From Colletotrichum lupini (lineage: Eukaryota > Ascomycota > Sordariomycetes > Glomerellales > Glomerellaceae): 64,000 nucleotides of DNA. Position numbers and translations under genes: made by a program. This document shows, in pieces, positions 38,601 through 51,900 of the stretch. The notes beneath the pieces are model-generated. The model was given only the letters and a program-made list of their open reading frames with translations. It searched no databases and had not been told where the DNA came from. The DNA is taken from contig NC_064673.1 in NCBI RefSeq assembly GCF_023278565.1, positions 1,612,001 to 1,676,000 of the forward strand. Direction: 5' to 3'. How positions within the stretch are numbered: the first letter of the stretch is position 1; every line of letters starts with the position of its first letter.

Positions 38601-40614
38601 TATAGGTATTATAAATTAATATACGGACGTCGCTCTTATATAAGCGTTATTATTTTACTTTTTAATTAGTTTAAAAAAATAGTACTTCCTTATAAAAGTA
38701 GTAAAAATAATTATATTAATATAACTATTTTTATTATTCTCTTCAACCTAAGCTCTAGTTTAGAATTTTTAAAAATAAGAATACTATTATAACTTACGTA
38801 CTTATTTAGAACTATTATATTACTTATTTAAGATTTATAAATTTTAAATAAGTTAATAATCTAAGCTTTTATAAATCTTAAATAAATAAGGCTTCTTTTT
38901 ATTATATATTTAAAATATATAAAAAGTAAATTATAATAACGTTTATTTAACTACCTCTTTTAACGTAATTATAATAATTTATTATTATTATAAACTATTT
39001 TTCATTAGTTCTATTTTTTTAAATACTAGGCTATATTAGTTATTTATTTATATAATTCTTTATTATCCTCTTTTTATTAAAAACGCTAAATTAGCTCTTT
39101 ATTTATTATTAAAATAAGCTTAATATTTAGTTTTGATTTAGCTAACTTACTTTTTTTATAAGCTTAGTTAGTATTAACTTATTTTTATTTTTAAATAAAC
39201 GGCCTCGCTTTTTATTATTAATACCTTAGTTATTATAAATAATATAGGTTTAATTAACTAACCGGCTTTTTTTAAATAAAACTAGTTATAATAAAATAAG
39301 CTATATTATATTCTTTAGCTTATTATAAAAGGATATAATAATTCTAAAGTTAAGGATTTAATAATATAGATTTAAAAAAGATGTTTTTTAAAAACGTTAT
39401 TAAAAGTATACTTTTTATTTATTAAAAATAGCTAAATTTAATATTTTAAAATAGATCTTATAATAATATAAAATACTTAGCGTAATTATAATAATATAAT
39501 TTCAATTATAAAATCCGAGGGGCTTTACAAATAGCCTCTTATTAAATAAATTTTTTTTTTTATAAGCCGGCTTTATGTCCTAATTAAAATAAAATATTTA
39601 AAAGAAAATATTATTTAAAGTTTATTTAAGTACTTAAAACGAGTACTTATATACTCCTAGTTTATAAATACCTCGTCCTTTATATAAGCTAAGTAAAAGC
39701 GTAGCTCTTAATTACTAATTATATTTTATATAATATTAATAAGCTAATATAAGTAACTAAAACTATTTAAAAAATAACTTTTAATATTATTATTACTTAA
39801 CTTAGTATTAGAAATAATATAAGTATTAAAGTTTTAGTATTTTTAAATAAAATAATAGGCCTATTATATTCTTAAAAATGAGTATATTACGTAAAAGTAC
39901 TAGAGGATTAAGCGTTAATTATTAAACTTTTTATAAAACTTAGTCTAGGCTTTTTTAAAAATATACTTAGTTTTAATAAAAATAATAAGCTTTTATATTA
40001 TAAAAACTTTATAATATACATAAAGGGGGGCCTTATTAATAACTATATTAATATAAGCCTTATCCTTATTACTTAGTATAACTATTATTTATATTAATAA
40101 CTAATATTTTTTATTATTAAACTTATTACTATTATTACTATAACTACGGTCCTTAACCCACTTCTATTTAGCCCTAAGTATAATATTAAAGTTAATATAA
40201 TAAATATAAAGTTATTATTAAACGTTTAGAAACTACTTATTTAGTATAGCTTTTATTTATTTATTATAGTTTATAATAATAGTAATAAGGTAACGGACTA
40301 AGTATTAGTTTATAAATTAGCAGATATTTACTAAAAAAAACCGGAAACCCTTTAGCTTTTTATTATTAATAAAGCTAAACGTAGCGTTATAAATAGATTT
40401 AAAATAAGTCTACTTAGTAACTTAGAAAAAAGGGAGCTTAAAACGATTAGTATTATAAATATTATTAAAGCTAATTATTTTAGGGAATCGTTTTTATATT
40501 TAGAAATAGTAAAAAAAGGTTTAAATAAGGTTAATAAGGCGGTTTAGCTCGTCGTTTACCTATTTTACTATATATAAAATATCTCGCTTATTAAATAGTT
40601 TAATTAATATTATA
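38601..40614. other. AT-rich degraded sequence, unassigned
   Basis: Two kilobases of RIP-altered sequence with no LTR or readable domain I can name. The T-rich plus strand between about 38950 and 40200 hints at minus-strand coding ancestry. Confidence 0.4.
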
Positions 40615-40920
40615 ATTAGTAAGTATTTAGCTAGTTTTCTTTAGTTTATACGAGCCCTAGTATTATAAATATTTCGCTAGGTAAATAAGGACTTTAAGAA
40701 CTATTTTTAAATAATAATACGTATATTACGAGCCTAAATCCTAACTCGTTAGCTTATAGTTTTAATAATATTTTTAATTACTTTAGTAAATTTATAATAT
40801 AAAGGGTATATAGAGGCTTTAAAACTAGGGCTATAATTATATTAGTTATACTAAGGGTTTAAATAATAATATAATAACTACTTTTTCTTTTCTTAAGCCT
40901 TAGTAATAATTTATTATTTA
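40615..40920 (+). repeat. Direct repeat D, right copy
   Basis: Same orientation as 35915-36321, without the E-type insert. Less mutated than the left copy (keeps CGAGCC, CTCGTTAGC). Confidence 0.55.
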
Positions 40921-41069
40921 TAACCGTATTTACGAAACTTATATTATTAAATACTAGTGCTTTATATAGGCCTAGGCTTATTAAACTAATTATATTAAAA
41001 AGTATATTAAATAATTTAGCCTTAAGCTTTATATTTATTCTATTTTATAATATTAAATTTATTAACTCT

Positions 41070-41920
41070 TATATAGTAGTTTTTTTCTAACTTTATAAGT
41101 ATAAAAGATTAATTTTAACGGGATTACGCTTTAAAAAAAATTATATAATACGGTATATTTTTTAACTACATAATATACGTAATATACCCTAAGTACGCGC
41201 TTAACGTAATATAATAATTTTAATACGAAAACTACTATATAATTTAGGATAAGTAAGGTACCCTTTTTAACTACTTATGAATAATAAGCTAAGTAATATA
41301 TCGATATACTTACGTAGCGGCGCTGGCTAAAAAGGTTAATAGTAGAGGTTAGCTATGATAATTAGTTATAATAATTAGCTATAATAGTTAGAAGCAGCCT
41401 TTTTTAATTATAAAGGTTCTAAACTTTAATAATAATGTAGAGGTTTTTAAAAAAAGGGCTAAATAGGCTAATATTTATTATTTTTTAAAGTTTATAAAGA
41501 TTTCTTTTATTCTTATTACTTTTAATATTACCTAAAGCTACTCTTTATTTAAACTAAATAGATTTACTAAATAACTTTATTAAATAAACTTATTAATATA
41601 TAAATTATTATTTAAATAGCTAGTTAGATAACTAATTAAGAAGTTAGCTAGTTAAAGTATTATTTTAATGAGAATTTCTTAGTATATAGTTAGTAATTAG
41701 TAAGTTAAAAATACTTATTAATAAGTCTACTTTTCTTAAGCTAGGTACCCTTAGTTAGCTTAATACTATAACTATTATAATTAATATAAATATATTTAAG
41801 AATTAATAAAGTACTTTTTAATAATATAAAATTTAGCTAGGTAATAATATAAATACTATAAATAGCTAGGTTAATGCGGATATTAAGATTTAATATATTA
41901 ATATTAACTTAAAAATTATA
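41070..41920 (-). mobile_element. Partial copy of element E
   Basis: Matches the reverse complement of about 60500-61350, for example the GCGCTTAACGTAATATAATAATTT block and the region equivalent to the 12-bp tandem array. Both ends of E are missing or too decayed to place, so limits are approximate. Confidence 0.65.
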
Positions 41921-44900
41921 CTTTATAAAGCTAAAAATTCCTTTAATATAAGCTATATTATAAATATAAGGGAATATATAAAGGGCCCCTTAACCCTTAA
42001 TAAAAAGGAATATATAATATAGGATTTAATTATTTATATAAGCTGATACTAAGAGGTTTTATATATATTTAAATAAGTATAGCTCGCTTTTTAAATAAAT
42101 AAAAAAAGGTTAAAAGTTATTAATAAAAAGAAAATAACGGTTAAATTAGTTAATTTTAATTAGTAATTAAGCATAGAGCGTAATATATTTAGTTTTTTTT
42201 AAATACGTAATATATAGTACGGCCCTAGTAAATTACTTTATTAAGAAAATAATTTCTCTTATTATTAATACTTAAAAAAACCTATAAAATATTCTTATTT
42301 AGAATTTAATAAAATATTATAAATATTAATTTATACTTTATATTAATATTATAAAAGAAATATTTCAAATTACTTAAATAAAAATAAAGTTAAAAAAGAA
42401 AAAATTTAAAAATATTTTAAGAGCTTTTATTTTATTAGCTTATTTCCTACTCTTATTTTCGTTAATTAAGCGCTATTTCTATTTCTATTATTTCATTTAA
42501 GTAATTTTATTTTATAATAAACTTACGCTCTTTACGGGCCTAGTTTATTAAAAACTTATACTTTTTACGTTTTTATTTAAACTTAAACTCCTGTTCTTTT
42601 CGTTCTTTATCTTCTTAGATCTTATTAACCCTTATTTATTATTTTTTAAATATAAGATAATTTATATTTATTTACGTTTATAATTAAACAGCTTATTTTT
42701 GTAAATTATTATAAAATATTAAAGAACTCGGGGGGTTTTAACTTTTATTTAATAAAAAAGGTACTTTAGAAAATAAAATACTTACTCCGCGTTAAGACAA
42801 GGTATTACTAAGATTATTATAATTATTAAAACTAAAGCTATTAAAGTTCTTACCTTAAGAACTACTTTATTAATTAGTAACTAAATCCTTATAAGTTCTT
42901 TATTAAGTACGAGATAGTTCTTTAATATTAGTTTATAAACTCTTAGCCCGATCCCTTACCTTTTTTTTTAATTTAATAATTAATAAGTATTTATTAAAGC
43001 GTATTTTAGATATACTCTAACGTTATATTAAATACTAAAAACGGCTTATAATACTAATATTTTAATATAAAGTTATAATATATTTATAATACGTTACGAA
43101 ATCCTACGATATTAAATTCTAATCTTAGTTACGAGTACTATTAAAGTTAGTTAATACTTATAATAACTAATTATTAATACGTACTTATTAATTATAATAA
43201 GTAAAGGGAGATACCGGCTAGTTTAAATATATAAAACTAAGTAAAAGATCTCGACCATATTTATATTATTAAGTATTAAAAGCTAGTTTTCTAAAGAAAC
43301 CTTAGTTATTTTATTATAGAACTTAGTTATAATATATAGTTCTCGTTTATACTTTACCTAATTAGTATACTACGGAAAGCTTTTTATAAAGTAATAAGTT
43401 ATTATTAATTAAGTAAGGTATTAACGAGAAATATTTTAGAAATATTTTAGAAACGTTTTCCTTTTTTAAAATATTTTTAAAATACTTTTATTATAAGCTA
43501 TATATAATAAGATATAATACTTATAATAAATTATATTATATAGCTCGTTATAGTTAGGTACTATTTAATATTTTAAAAAAGATATCAATATATTATAAGT
43601 AGAGTTTATATTACGAGAATAATTTTTACCTAGGAGTTCTTTAATACCTCTTTTAAAATATACGTAATATAGGTATATATAGTTTTAAATTTACGTAAGC
43701 TATATTTATTAAGGGTTAAACCTTTTAATAAAGTATTTACCTAAGCCCTTAATTACTATATCTACTTAATTTAAAGTAATTTTAAAAAAGCCGGTTTTAT
43801 AAACGTATTTTTATTAAACTTAAACTTAATACTTTTATTCTAAGATATTAAATAGAGCTTAAAATATATAATAATATATATTTATAGTTTTAGTATTTAT
43901 ATAAACCCGTATAAGAAATAGAGCTTTATAAATAATATATTAATAATTTTAAAATAAAAGTTAAAAAACATTTCGGAAACATTTTTAGTATTATAATATA
44001 CCTTTTTTACTATTCTAACTATACTAGCCCTAGATAATTTCTTATTAACCTATACCCTTTATATATTTATAGTTTATATTAACTATAAACGACTTTATAT
44101 CGTCGAACCTTTATTATTTTACTTATTTTTAAAAAAAGTAAATAACTATATAATTAGTATTAGATTAGTACGTATATTAAATATATTATATACCTATTAT
44201 AATCTTAAAATAGGTATTTTTATTTATTTATAAAGAAACTTATATATATTCGCTTATTTACTTTTTATTATTATTATAATATAAAAACTAAAGTCTAACT
44301 TCCTCTAGGAAATAAAAGAATTTATTATTTATGGATAATATATTATAAAAAATCTATTTTTATAAAGCTTTCATAAATATTTATAATTATTTACCCCTTA
44401 TTCTTAGCTAAGAATTCTTAAAGTTAAGGAGATTAAAAAAAGGCGTTTATACTTATATTTAATTTATTAATCCTCTAGAGAACTTAAAAGATATTTTAAA
44501 TAATAGCTTTTAGAGTTTTATTTAGTAATAATAGAGGATAGTTATATTTATTATAAAACATTAAAATAATAAATAGTATTATTTTAATATCTTTTAGAAT
44601 AAAGTATTAATATTTAATAAAACACTTTACTACTTTAAGTTTAAGTAGTAATTTAAAATAAGTTTTATTTAATTAGTAATAACTTAGCCTTATCCTTTAA
44701 TAAAATATTTAATAAGCTTATTATAAGTAGGACGTTTTCAACGATTTAATATAAATATATAGTATTCTTAACCCCTTTCTTTTATAAATTACGCATCCGT
44801 TTTATTTATAACTACTTTAATATATTATCTATAATATTTCTAATTTAATAAAACTAAATAAAAATAGTAACTTATAAGTCTTTATAAAAAGTATGAATTT

Positions 44901-46098
44901 TAATATACTAAAATCTATTACTAAAAGCTAACAAGCTCCTATTAAGTCTTTTATAAGTTATTTATATTATCTTATTAAGTAATTTTATATATATACTATA
45001 TTATATCTTTTTTAGTTTAAAAAGGTATATCGTATTCTATTTTTAATATATAACGCCTTTTTTGAATTTAGCATATATAATATAAATAGTATTTTATTTA
45101 AAAAAAAACGATTAGAAATATTCTTAAAACGTTTCTAAAACGTTTTTCAAATATTTTTTAAATAACCGGACTTACTTAATAATCTTTTTTATAATATTAA
45201 ATATCTTAACTCTATTTTATAATATATTATACTTCTTAACGAGGTCCTTTAAAATAATTATATAATAAAAGTCGTTATAGGGTATATATAAATAGGCTTT
45301 ATTACTTTAGTAAATATAATAGTATCGCATTATAAGTATATTTCTTAAAATAATATTAGTTATTAAAAAACTAATAATACCTCGTTAGGTATTATATTAA
45401 ATCTACTATTCTTTAATAATTCCTAATATTAAAAAATAAAAAGTTAAATATACTATGTCCTATAGCCGCTCGATTTCTTTTATAAATAAGGCTTTAGTTA
45501 AAATAATAAGCGCAACTTTATTATTAGTAGTTAAAGGAAACTTAGGTATGCCGGCCGTATATTAAAACTATTATATTATAATAATACCTCGGTTATTTTA
45601 AGTTTTAGTACGGATATTTAAGCTATTAAAAATAATAATATAATTATCGAAATTATTATTTATAACCTAAGTATTATATTAATATATAATATAGAGGTTT
45701 AATTTATATAATACTTACTTATTTAATTAACTCTTTATAAATAGGAGCTCGATATTTATAAAAATTAGGATATAAAATAAATACGCTATCGTAATTTAAA
45801 TTTTCTTAGATATTTTATAATAAATTAAATTCGTTTTATTAAAATAAAGGTATTAAAATAATATTATCATTATATACGATAGATAAGTTTTATAGGAATA
45901 ATTTTATAAAGTCGGTTATAATAAGCGAATCTTAGTATAATTAAGAGGAGATATAATTAAAAAATATTTCTAAAACAATTTAGTAAAATATAAAGTAGTA
46001 TATTCCCTTATTATATTAAACTCGTAATATTTCAACTAGTAATAAAGCGATTATATAATAAGATACTTCTAGCCCCTAATTAGCTAGAAGTCTTCCTA
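41921..46098. other. AT-rich degraded sequence, unassigned
   Basis: About 4.2 kb depleted of CpA/TpG. The minus strand around 42400-42650 reads Lys/Glu-rich (EDKERKEQEFKFK), similar in character to a gag protein, so a minus-strand retroelement is likely, but I find no LTR pair, RT or integrase motif. Confidence 0.4.
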
Positions 46099-46173
46099 GG
46101 GATTTATTAATAACTAAGTACTTATTATTATATACGGGACTCTTACCTTAACTAGGGGGGGTTATTATTAGTT
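46099..46173 (-). repeat. Right terminal inverted repeat of the 13.3-kb interval
   Basis: Ends GGGGGGGTTATTATTAGTT, the mirror of the left end, followed by TA. Confidence 0.8.
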
Positions 46174-46175
46174 TA

Positions 46176-47076
46176 TCGAATTACTTATCTAAGTAAGTAT
46201 ATAACTCGTAAGGGGCTACTAACGGGATAGTACCGAAAATCTTAACCTAACGGAGTAAAAACCTTTAAATATCTTAGCATAGGGGTCTATTTCGTAGCAC
46301 CGTCGCTATTTCTATCCATTTATAGGGCTGAGGAATACTAAATATTTCGATGTTTTAAAAAAGAGAGTTAGAATTTTAAATAGAACCGGGCAGTTTCCGC
46401 CTCTAAGATCCGTTATCGGGGCTCTACTTATAAGACTTTCATAGGGGTCTAGACCCTTGCGCTACTATTCGTCTCGCTCTAAAATTTCCTATTTAAATTT
46501 AATAAGCAATTCTTAGCCACGAGCCCCCGGCTCTTTAATTAATCTTACTTTAGGATCCGTTTTCCGATCCTAATAAATATAAATAAGTTTTTACTTAACT
46601 TACCCCTCTAGTTCTTTTATAGCGATTATCGGCTCTGTTAATATGTATTCGATATTAATCCAGAACCCTTCTCGTGAGCCGCCACGTCTTAGTAATTCTA
46701 GCCGCCACTACGCTATGCGCTATAAAGCACCCGCAGCGTATTATAACCCTTATTACTAGCTAATACTATTTCCGTAACTAAATATAGTAGTATTCCTAAA
46801 CTTGTAGTTACTACTATTTTTAAAGCTTATTTTCGTATTTATTTTTTATATATTAAGACTAATAAACGTTATCTTACGGTCTTTCACCGCCCTCTACGTT
46901 AACTAGTTATCAAAAACGCTACGAATATCTAGCCTATCTATAGTTAGAATGACGAGTCTATATATACTAGTATGCGTTATTATTTAACTTACTAGACCTA
47001 TCCTCTACTAGCCCTGCTATAGGGCCACAGTTTCTAATTAAATTTCTAATTAAATTTCTAAGACTATTTAGCCAGC
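46176..47076. other. Left host flank of chromovirus A2
   Basis: About 900 bp with clearly higher G+C than the blocks on both sides but still low in TpG/CpA. It should be contiguous with 61820 onward before the A2 insertion. No gene recognised in either flank or across the join. Confidence 0.45.
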
Positions 47077-47284
47077 TATTAGGCCTCGCTAGTTAGGCCT
47101 CGTCAGTTAAGGGATAGCTTAGGGGTATAAAGAGGGGGACTAAGTAATAAAAGAGTAGCTTAGGTATATATAGAATATTAATAATATACCTGAAAAAAAA
47201 AGTAAATTTTAATAATTTATTTTTTGAACCTTAATAATAATTAGCCTTTATAAGCTTCTTTTTTATATTATATATTCATTAATA
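47077..47284 (+). repeat. 5' LTR of chromovirus A2
   Basis: 208 bp. The first 110 bp are nearly as GC-rich as in A1; after about 47190 the sequence turns abruptly AT-rich, marking a RIP edge inside the LTR. Confidence 0.9.
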
Positions 47285-48428
47285 ATTTAAAATTTTTATT
47301 TATAAAAGAAACCAAGTTAGAAGCTTAAAATATTGATAAAAACGAGATATAATAAAAGAGCGTAGTTAGTATTATAATAATAATAGAAAATAACTCTTTT
47401 TTATTAAACCCCTTAAAATTACTTCCTTTTTAATAAATAATATAAAAACGAAGTATAATAAAACGAATAATATAATAATAATATAAAAGGACTATATTAT
47501 TAAGAATATTAATAAATCTTAAATAAAATAGCGAACTTCTTACCCTTACTTATTGATACCTAAACTAAACGATACGTAATAAGTTAATAAAACTATAAAA
47601 ATAAGAATAATAATTTAAAAAAGAAATCCTTATTATAATATATAAAAAGTACTTATATAAAAAATAAGTAAATTTAAAACGCTTATAGAGCTCTTTAAAT
47701 AGCCCAGCCCCTATACTGAGGGTTATAATTTTAGTTATAGTAACCTCGGATATTAGTTTTAATATAAACGGGAATATAAACCCCTAAATAGAGGATAGTT
47801 TAATAAACAAAACTATACTTAAAGTACTACTTAAATAATAATAAAATAACGAGTTCGTACTACCTAAGCCCCTATTTATTAGCTCCTTTTTAACTTAAAT
47901 AAGCACTATACGATTATTATATTAAACTAAATAATATAGCGCCTATTCCCTAAGGACCTATTTACTTACTATCGAACTATAAGCTCGAGATCTTATATAA
48001 TTATTTAATAGAAATAGAGACTAGGAGCTAGATATACCCCTTTAAAAGCCTAGTAAGAGTACCTATTTTTTTTATATTTAAAAAAAGAAGAGAGCTATAA
48101 CTTTATTTTAATTATAAAATAATTAATAAAATTATATAAAAGAATAAAACGCTACTATTACTAATTAAAAAGATATTAAATAGACTATTTGATATTTCTA
48201 TTTTTATAAAGCTAAACCTTAAGAATGCGTATTATTATATACGTATAACTAAGGGTAATAAATAAAAAACGGCTTTTTATATTAAATATAAGTAGTTTAA
48301 GTACTTAGTCGTACTTTTCGAGCTAACTAACGCGCCCGTAACTTTTTAAATATATATTAATAACGTTCTAAATAGCTTAGTTAGTATTATTTATATTATA
48401 TACTTAAATAATATCTTAATATATAATA

Positions 48429-48979
48429 TATTACGACCTAATATATATAATAAGGTTAGGGCCTTGCCCTATAGGACCTATAGTAGCTACTATACTATAT
48501 ATATAAAAATATAAATTTAAAATAACTCCTCTCGGAGCGAAAGAACTATAAATAAGTTACGTAACTATAATTACATAATAAAATAAAGAACGGATACTTA
48601 TAGATAAATAAAACGGACGATTATAAATAAATAGGACGGACGACTATTTAGTAAACTGTTAAATAATAATAAATAAAGATATTATAAAAGATATATTTAA
48701 AAACGAGATTTATATATAATATAAACTTAAGCCGGGCTTAAAAATAGATTTTTACAGCTTTTTTAATAATTAACTTAGTATTAGATCTTACGATCGTTTT
48801 TAATTATTTTTATTAAGAACCCCTTTTAATAAAATTATAATTAATTACTAAAGCCTTATTTATTTTATATTTTATAAATATAGCTTTAAAAAAGCTATTT
48901 ATAACTACGATACTATTTATTTAGTACTCGTAGCCTTAACTTTTATTAATATACTTATTATAACTAGCTAATTATAATA
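48429..48979 (+). repeat. 5' LTR of chromovirus B1
   Basis: 551 bp, equal in length to the partner at 55330-55880. Begins TATTACGACC (original TG to TA) and ends TTATAATA. End placement is uncertain by about 2 bp. Confidence 0.88.
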
Positions 48980-51900
48980 CTTTAATTAGTCCTATTTAAT
49001 AAGTTTATTTTATAAAAAACTAACTAAATAATATAAATATATTAACTACTAATAATAATAATATAGCGTAGCTTATTAAAGTAACTATACTTATTATTTA
49101 GTAACTATATAATATAATACTTAAACTTAAAAATAAGAATAAGTAGCTTTATACTTAGCTTATAATACTCCGATTTCTTTTAATATTTAGAACTAAGTAC
49201 CCTAAACTAGAACTTTATAATAGGTCCCCGGATATTTTTTAAAAATTCTTTACTTAAACTAGGGCTTATTTACGCTATTATAAAACCTTTTTTATTATTA
49301 AAACTAATAAGGTTTATTATATAACTTTATTCCTTAAAAAGGATACCCTCGCTTAGTTCGAACCTTTTATAAAAAATTACTTTAAAAACGAACGTAATAT
49401 CTAGGACGAAAATACTAAAAGAATCTTTAATAACTATAATAAGTTCGAAAAAAGATTTAAAAAAACATTTAATAACCCCGATAAAAGATAAATTACTAAA
49501 TAAAGGCTTATAACTTTTATATAAAAAGGATTAGTTAGTAAATATATATATAATTTAAATAAATTATTTCTAAGCTTAATTAGGGTAATAAAGTACTTAT
49601 AATAGCTTTCTATTATAGTTTAAAAAAGAAAGTTAAAAATAACCTCTTTTATTAAGATTAACTTAATAAACTCTATAATTATATTAATATAATAGTTAAG
49701 ATTAATAATCGACTTTACGAATAACGCCTCGAATATAAAGGATAAAACGCTTAAAATAACTAATCTAAGCTTAATAATAAATATAAATATAAATTAATAA
49801 CTACTACGACTAAGTACTATAGCGGATTAATAAACCTTAGCATTACTAAAAAAAAATAACTTTAATAAAAAAAGGACCTTAAATACTATAACTATAATAA
49901 GCTAGGATATATAGTTAAAAACTATTAATAACCTAAGCGTATTTATTATTAACTTATTTTAAAAAAGCGAGCTAATATTACGAATAAAAAAGTTCTTTAT
50001 AAATAACTTTTATAAATAGCCTATTATAATAATAACTACTTTACTTACTAAGATAATAAGGAATAAATAAGATAGTACCCTAAATAACCTAAGAATAATA
50101 AATAATCTACCTTACTACTTATTAAAACCCTAATAATAATAATAATAAAACATACCCGCTTATTAACCCTATATTCTTAAAAAAAAAATCGAATGCCTTA
50201 TTATACTCTTTTAAATTTATAAAAATATAAAGAAAAAGGATAAAACGGACCCTATTATAAAAAATATATTTAACTTTTTTAAAGGACACATTAAGTAAAG
50301 ACTCTTAGTTAATATAAAAAAGTAGCTCCTTAAGCTTAAAAAAAGAGGATTTAATATAAAACAAATTATAAATAGCCTCGTATATATAATATAATAAAAT
50401 AAAATAAACTAAGTATAACTTATTAAGTTCTAAAAAGAACTCGATTTAAATAAAATATTAACTAAGTCTATTTATATAATATAACGAGTAAATATTAATA
50501 AGAAATTTATTTATAAAGTTAAAAAATAGCTTAAGGACTTTATATATAAAGATAAAATCGAAGTATTTAAAAAACCGACTCTTAATTTTAAAATTATTAA
50601 TAGAAAAAGAATTAATTTTAAAATCGAAAGAAAATAATCGAAATAAGAACTAATTCTTTTTATTTTAATAAAGTAAAATTACTTTATAATTCGGACGAAC
50701 TTCGTAACGTTACTTAATAATATACTTAAATAAATATCGATTATAAAATACTACTTAGCGTTAATAATATGAATTTTAAAAATAATAATAATAAATTATA
50801 ATATACATATATTTATCTATTTAAAAATAACCAAGTTATTTAGTTTTACGGAATTAGAAAACGTAAAAAGGTTATAATAACCCCTTATATAAATAAAAAT
50901 TATTCTTTATTTAACCCTAAAAACCCCTTTTATAAGGAATTATTTTAGATAGAATATTTAAATAATAAATACTTTTGGTATCTTATATTTAAATAAAATA
51001 GTCGTTTCTATTTATAAAAACGTAATAATAAAATTATTAAGGATATTTATATGAAAAATTAACTACTAAATTAGGTATTACTAAGTTTTAATAATAATAA
51101 TAGAGCTATATTTAGTTTAGACCCTAACTTTTTTATAAAGTATTTTAATAGCGAATATATAAAATAAAAAGATTATAAATACGATTAATACTAAATTTAT
51201 TATATTAAAAAGGCTAAGGCTTAGAGAGAGTATTAAGAAAAATATAAATAAGAAACCCGTTTAAAAAAATAAATAATAAAAAACTAAAGAAGTTAATTAT
51301 AAAGAAACGACGAGAAATAAAAATAAAAAAGAGGTTTTTATATATAACTATATAATATAACGATATATATTTACGAATTAACCTCGATATTTATGAATAA
51401 AGATTAAATATTATTATTAATAATAGCATATAAAAAACCTATATTTTACTAAGAGTAGTAAATAAACTTAATTTATTATAAATATATAGAAATAAACTAT
51501 ACTAATTATAAATAATAAAAAGAGAACGAGTTAATTATAATTATAAATATATTAATTAAAAGACCGTATACCTCTTAATATATATTAATAATTAATAGAA
51601 ATAATTATAATATAATATTACGAAAATCGGAAATATCGATATTATCTTAGGACTCTCGTAGTTACGAAAGCATAACTTACGAATAGATTAAATTACTTAT
51701 TAGATCCTCTAAGAAAATCTAATTACTAAATAACTTAAAAAAAAAAAAAAGGTTTAAATAGATTTTTAAAAACTCTTAAAAAACGAGAATAAATATAATA
51801 CATAGTTTTTATTAAAATAGTAAGAAGCTTTAAAAAGTTTATAATTAATACTAATAATTAGGGATTATAACGACTCTAAACTATACTTAAAAAGTACTAA

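Larger units (their letters stand above)
32864..46173. mobile_element. Interval bounded by 75-bp terminal inverted repeats, TA-flanked (candidate Tc1/mariner-type element with nested insertions)
   Basis: Left end 32864-32938 and right end 46099-46173 are near-perfect inverted repeats, starting AACTAATAATAACCCCCCC on the left. Each is bordered by TA (32862-32863 and 46174-46175). A TA duplication with TIRs is the mark of Tc1/mariner elements. The interval is 13.3 kb, far larger than such elements, because other repeats are nested in it (B2 at 36322, repeat pair D, E fragments). I could not read a transposase in the decayed sequence, so the superfamily is inference. Confidence 0.65.

Noticed and set aside
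46176..47076. A host gene interrupted by A2
   Set aside because: Joining this flank to 61820 onward gives no recognisable protein in any frame.
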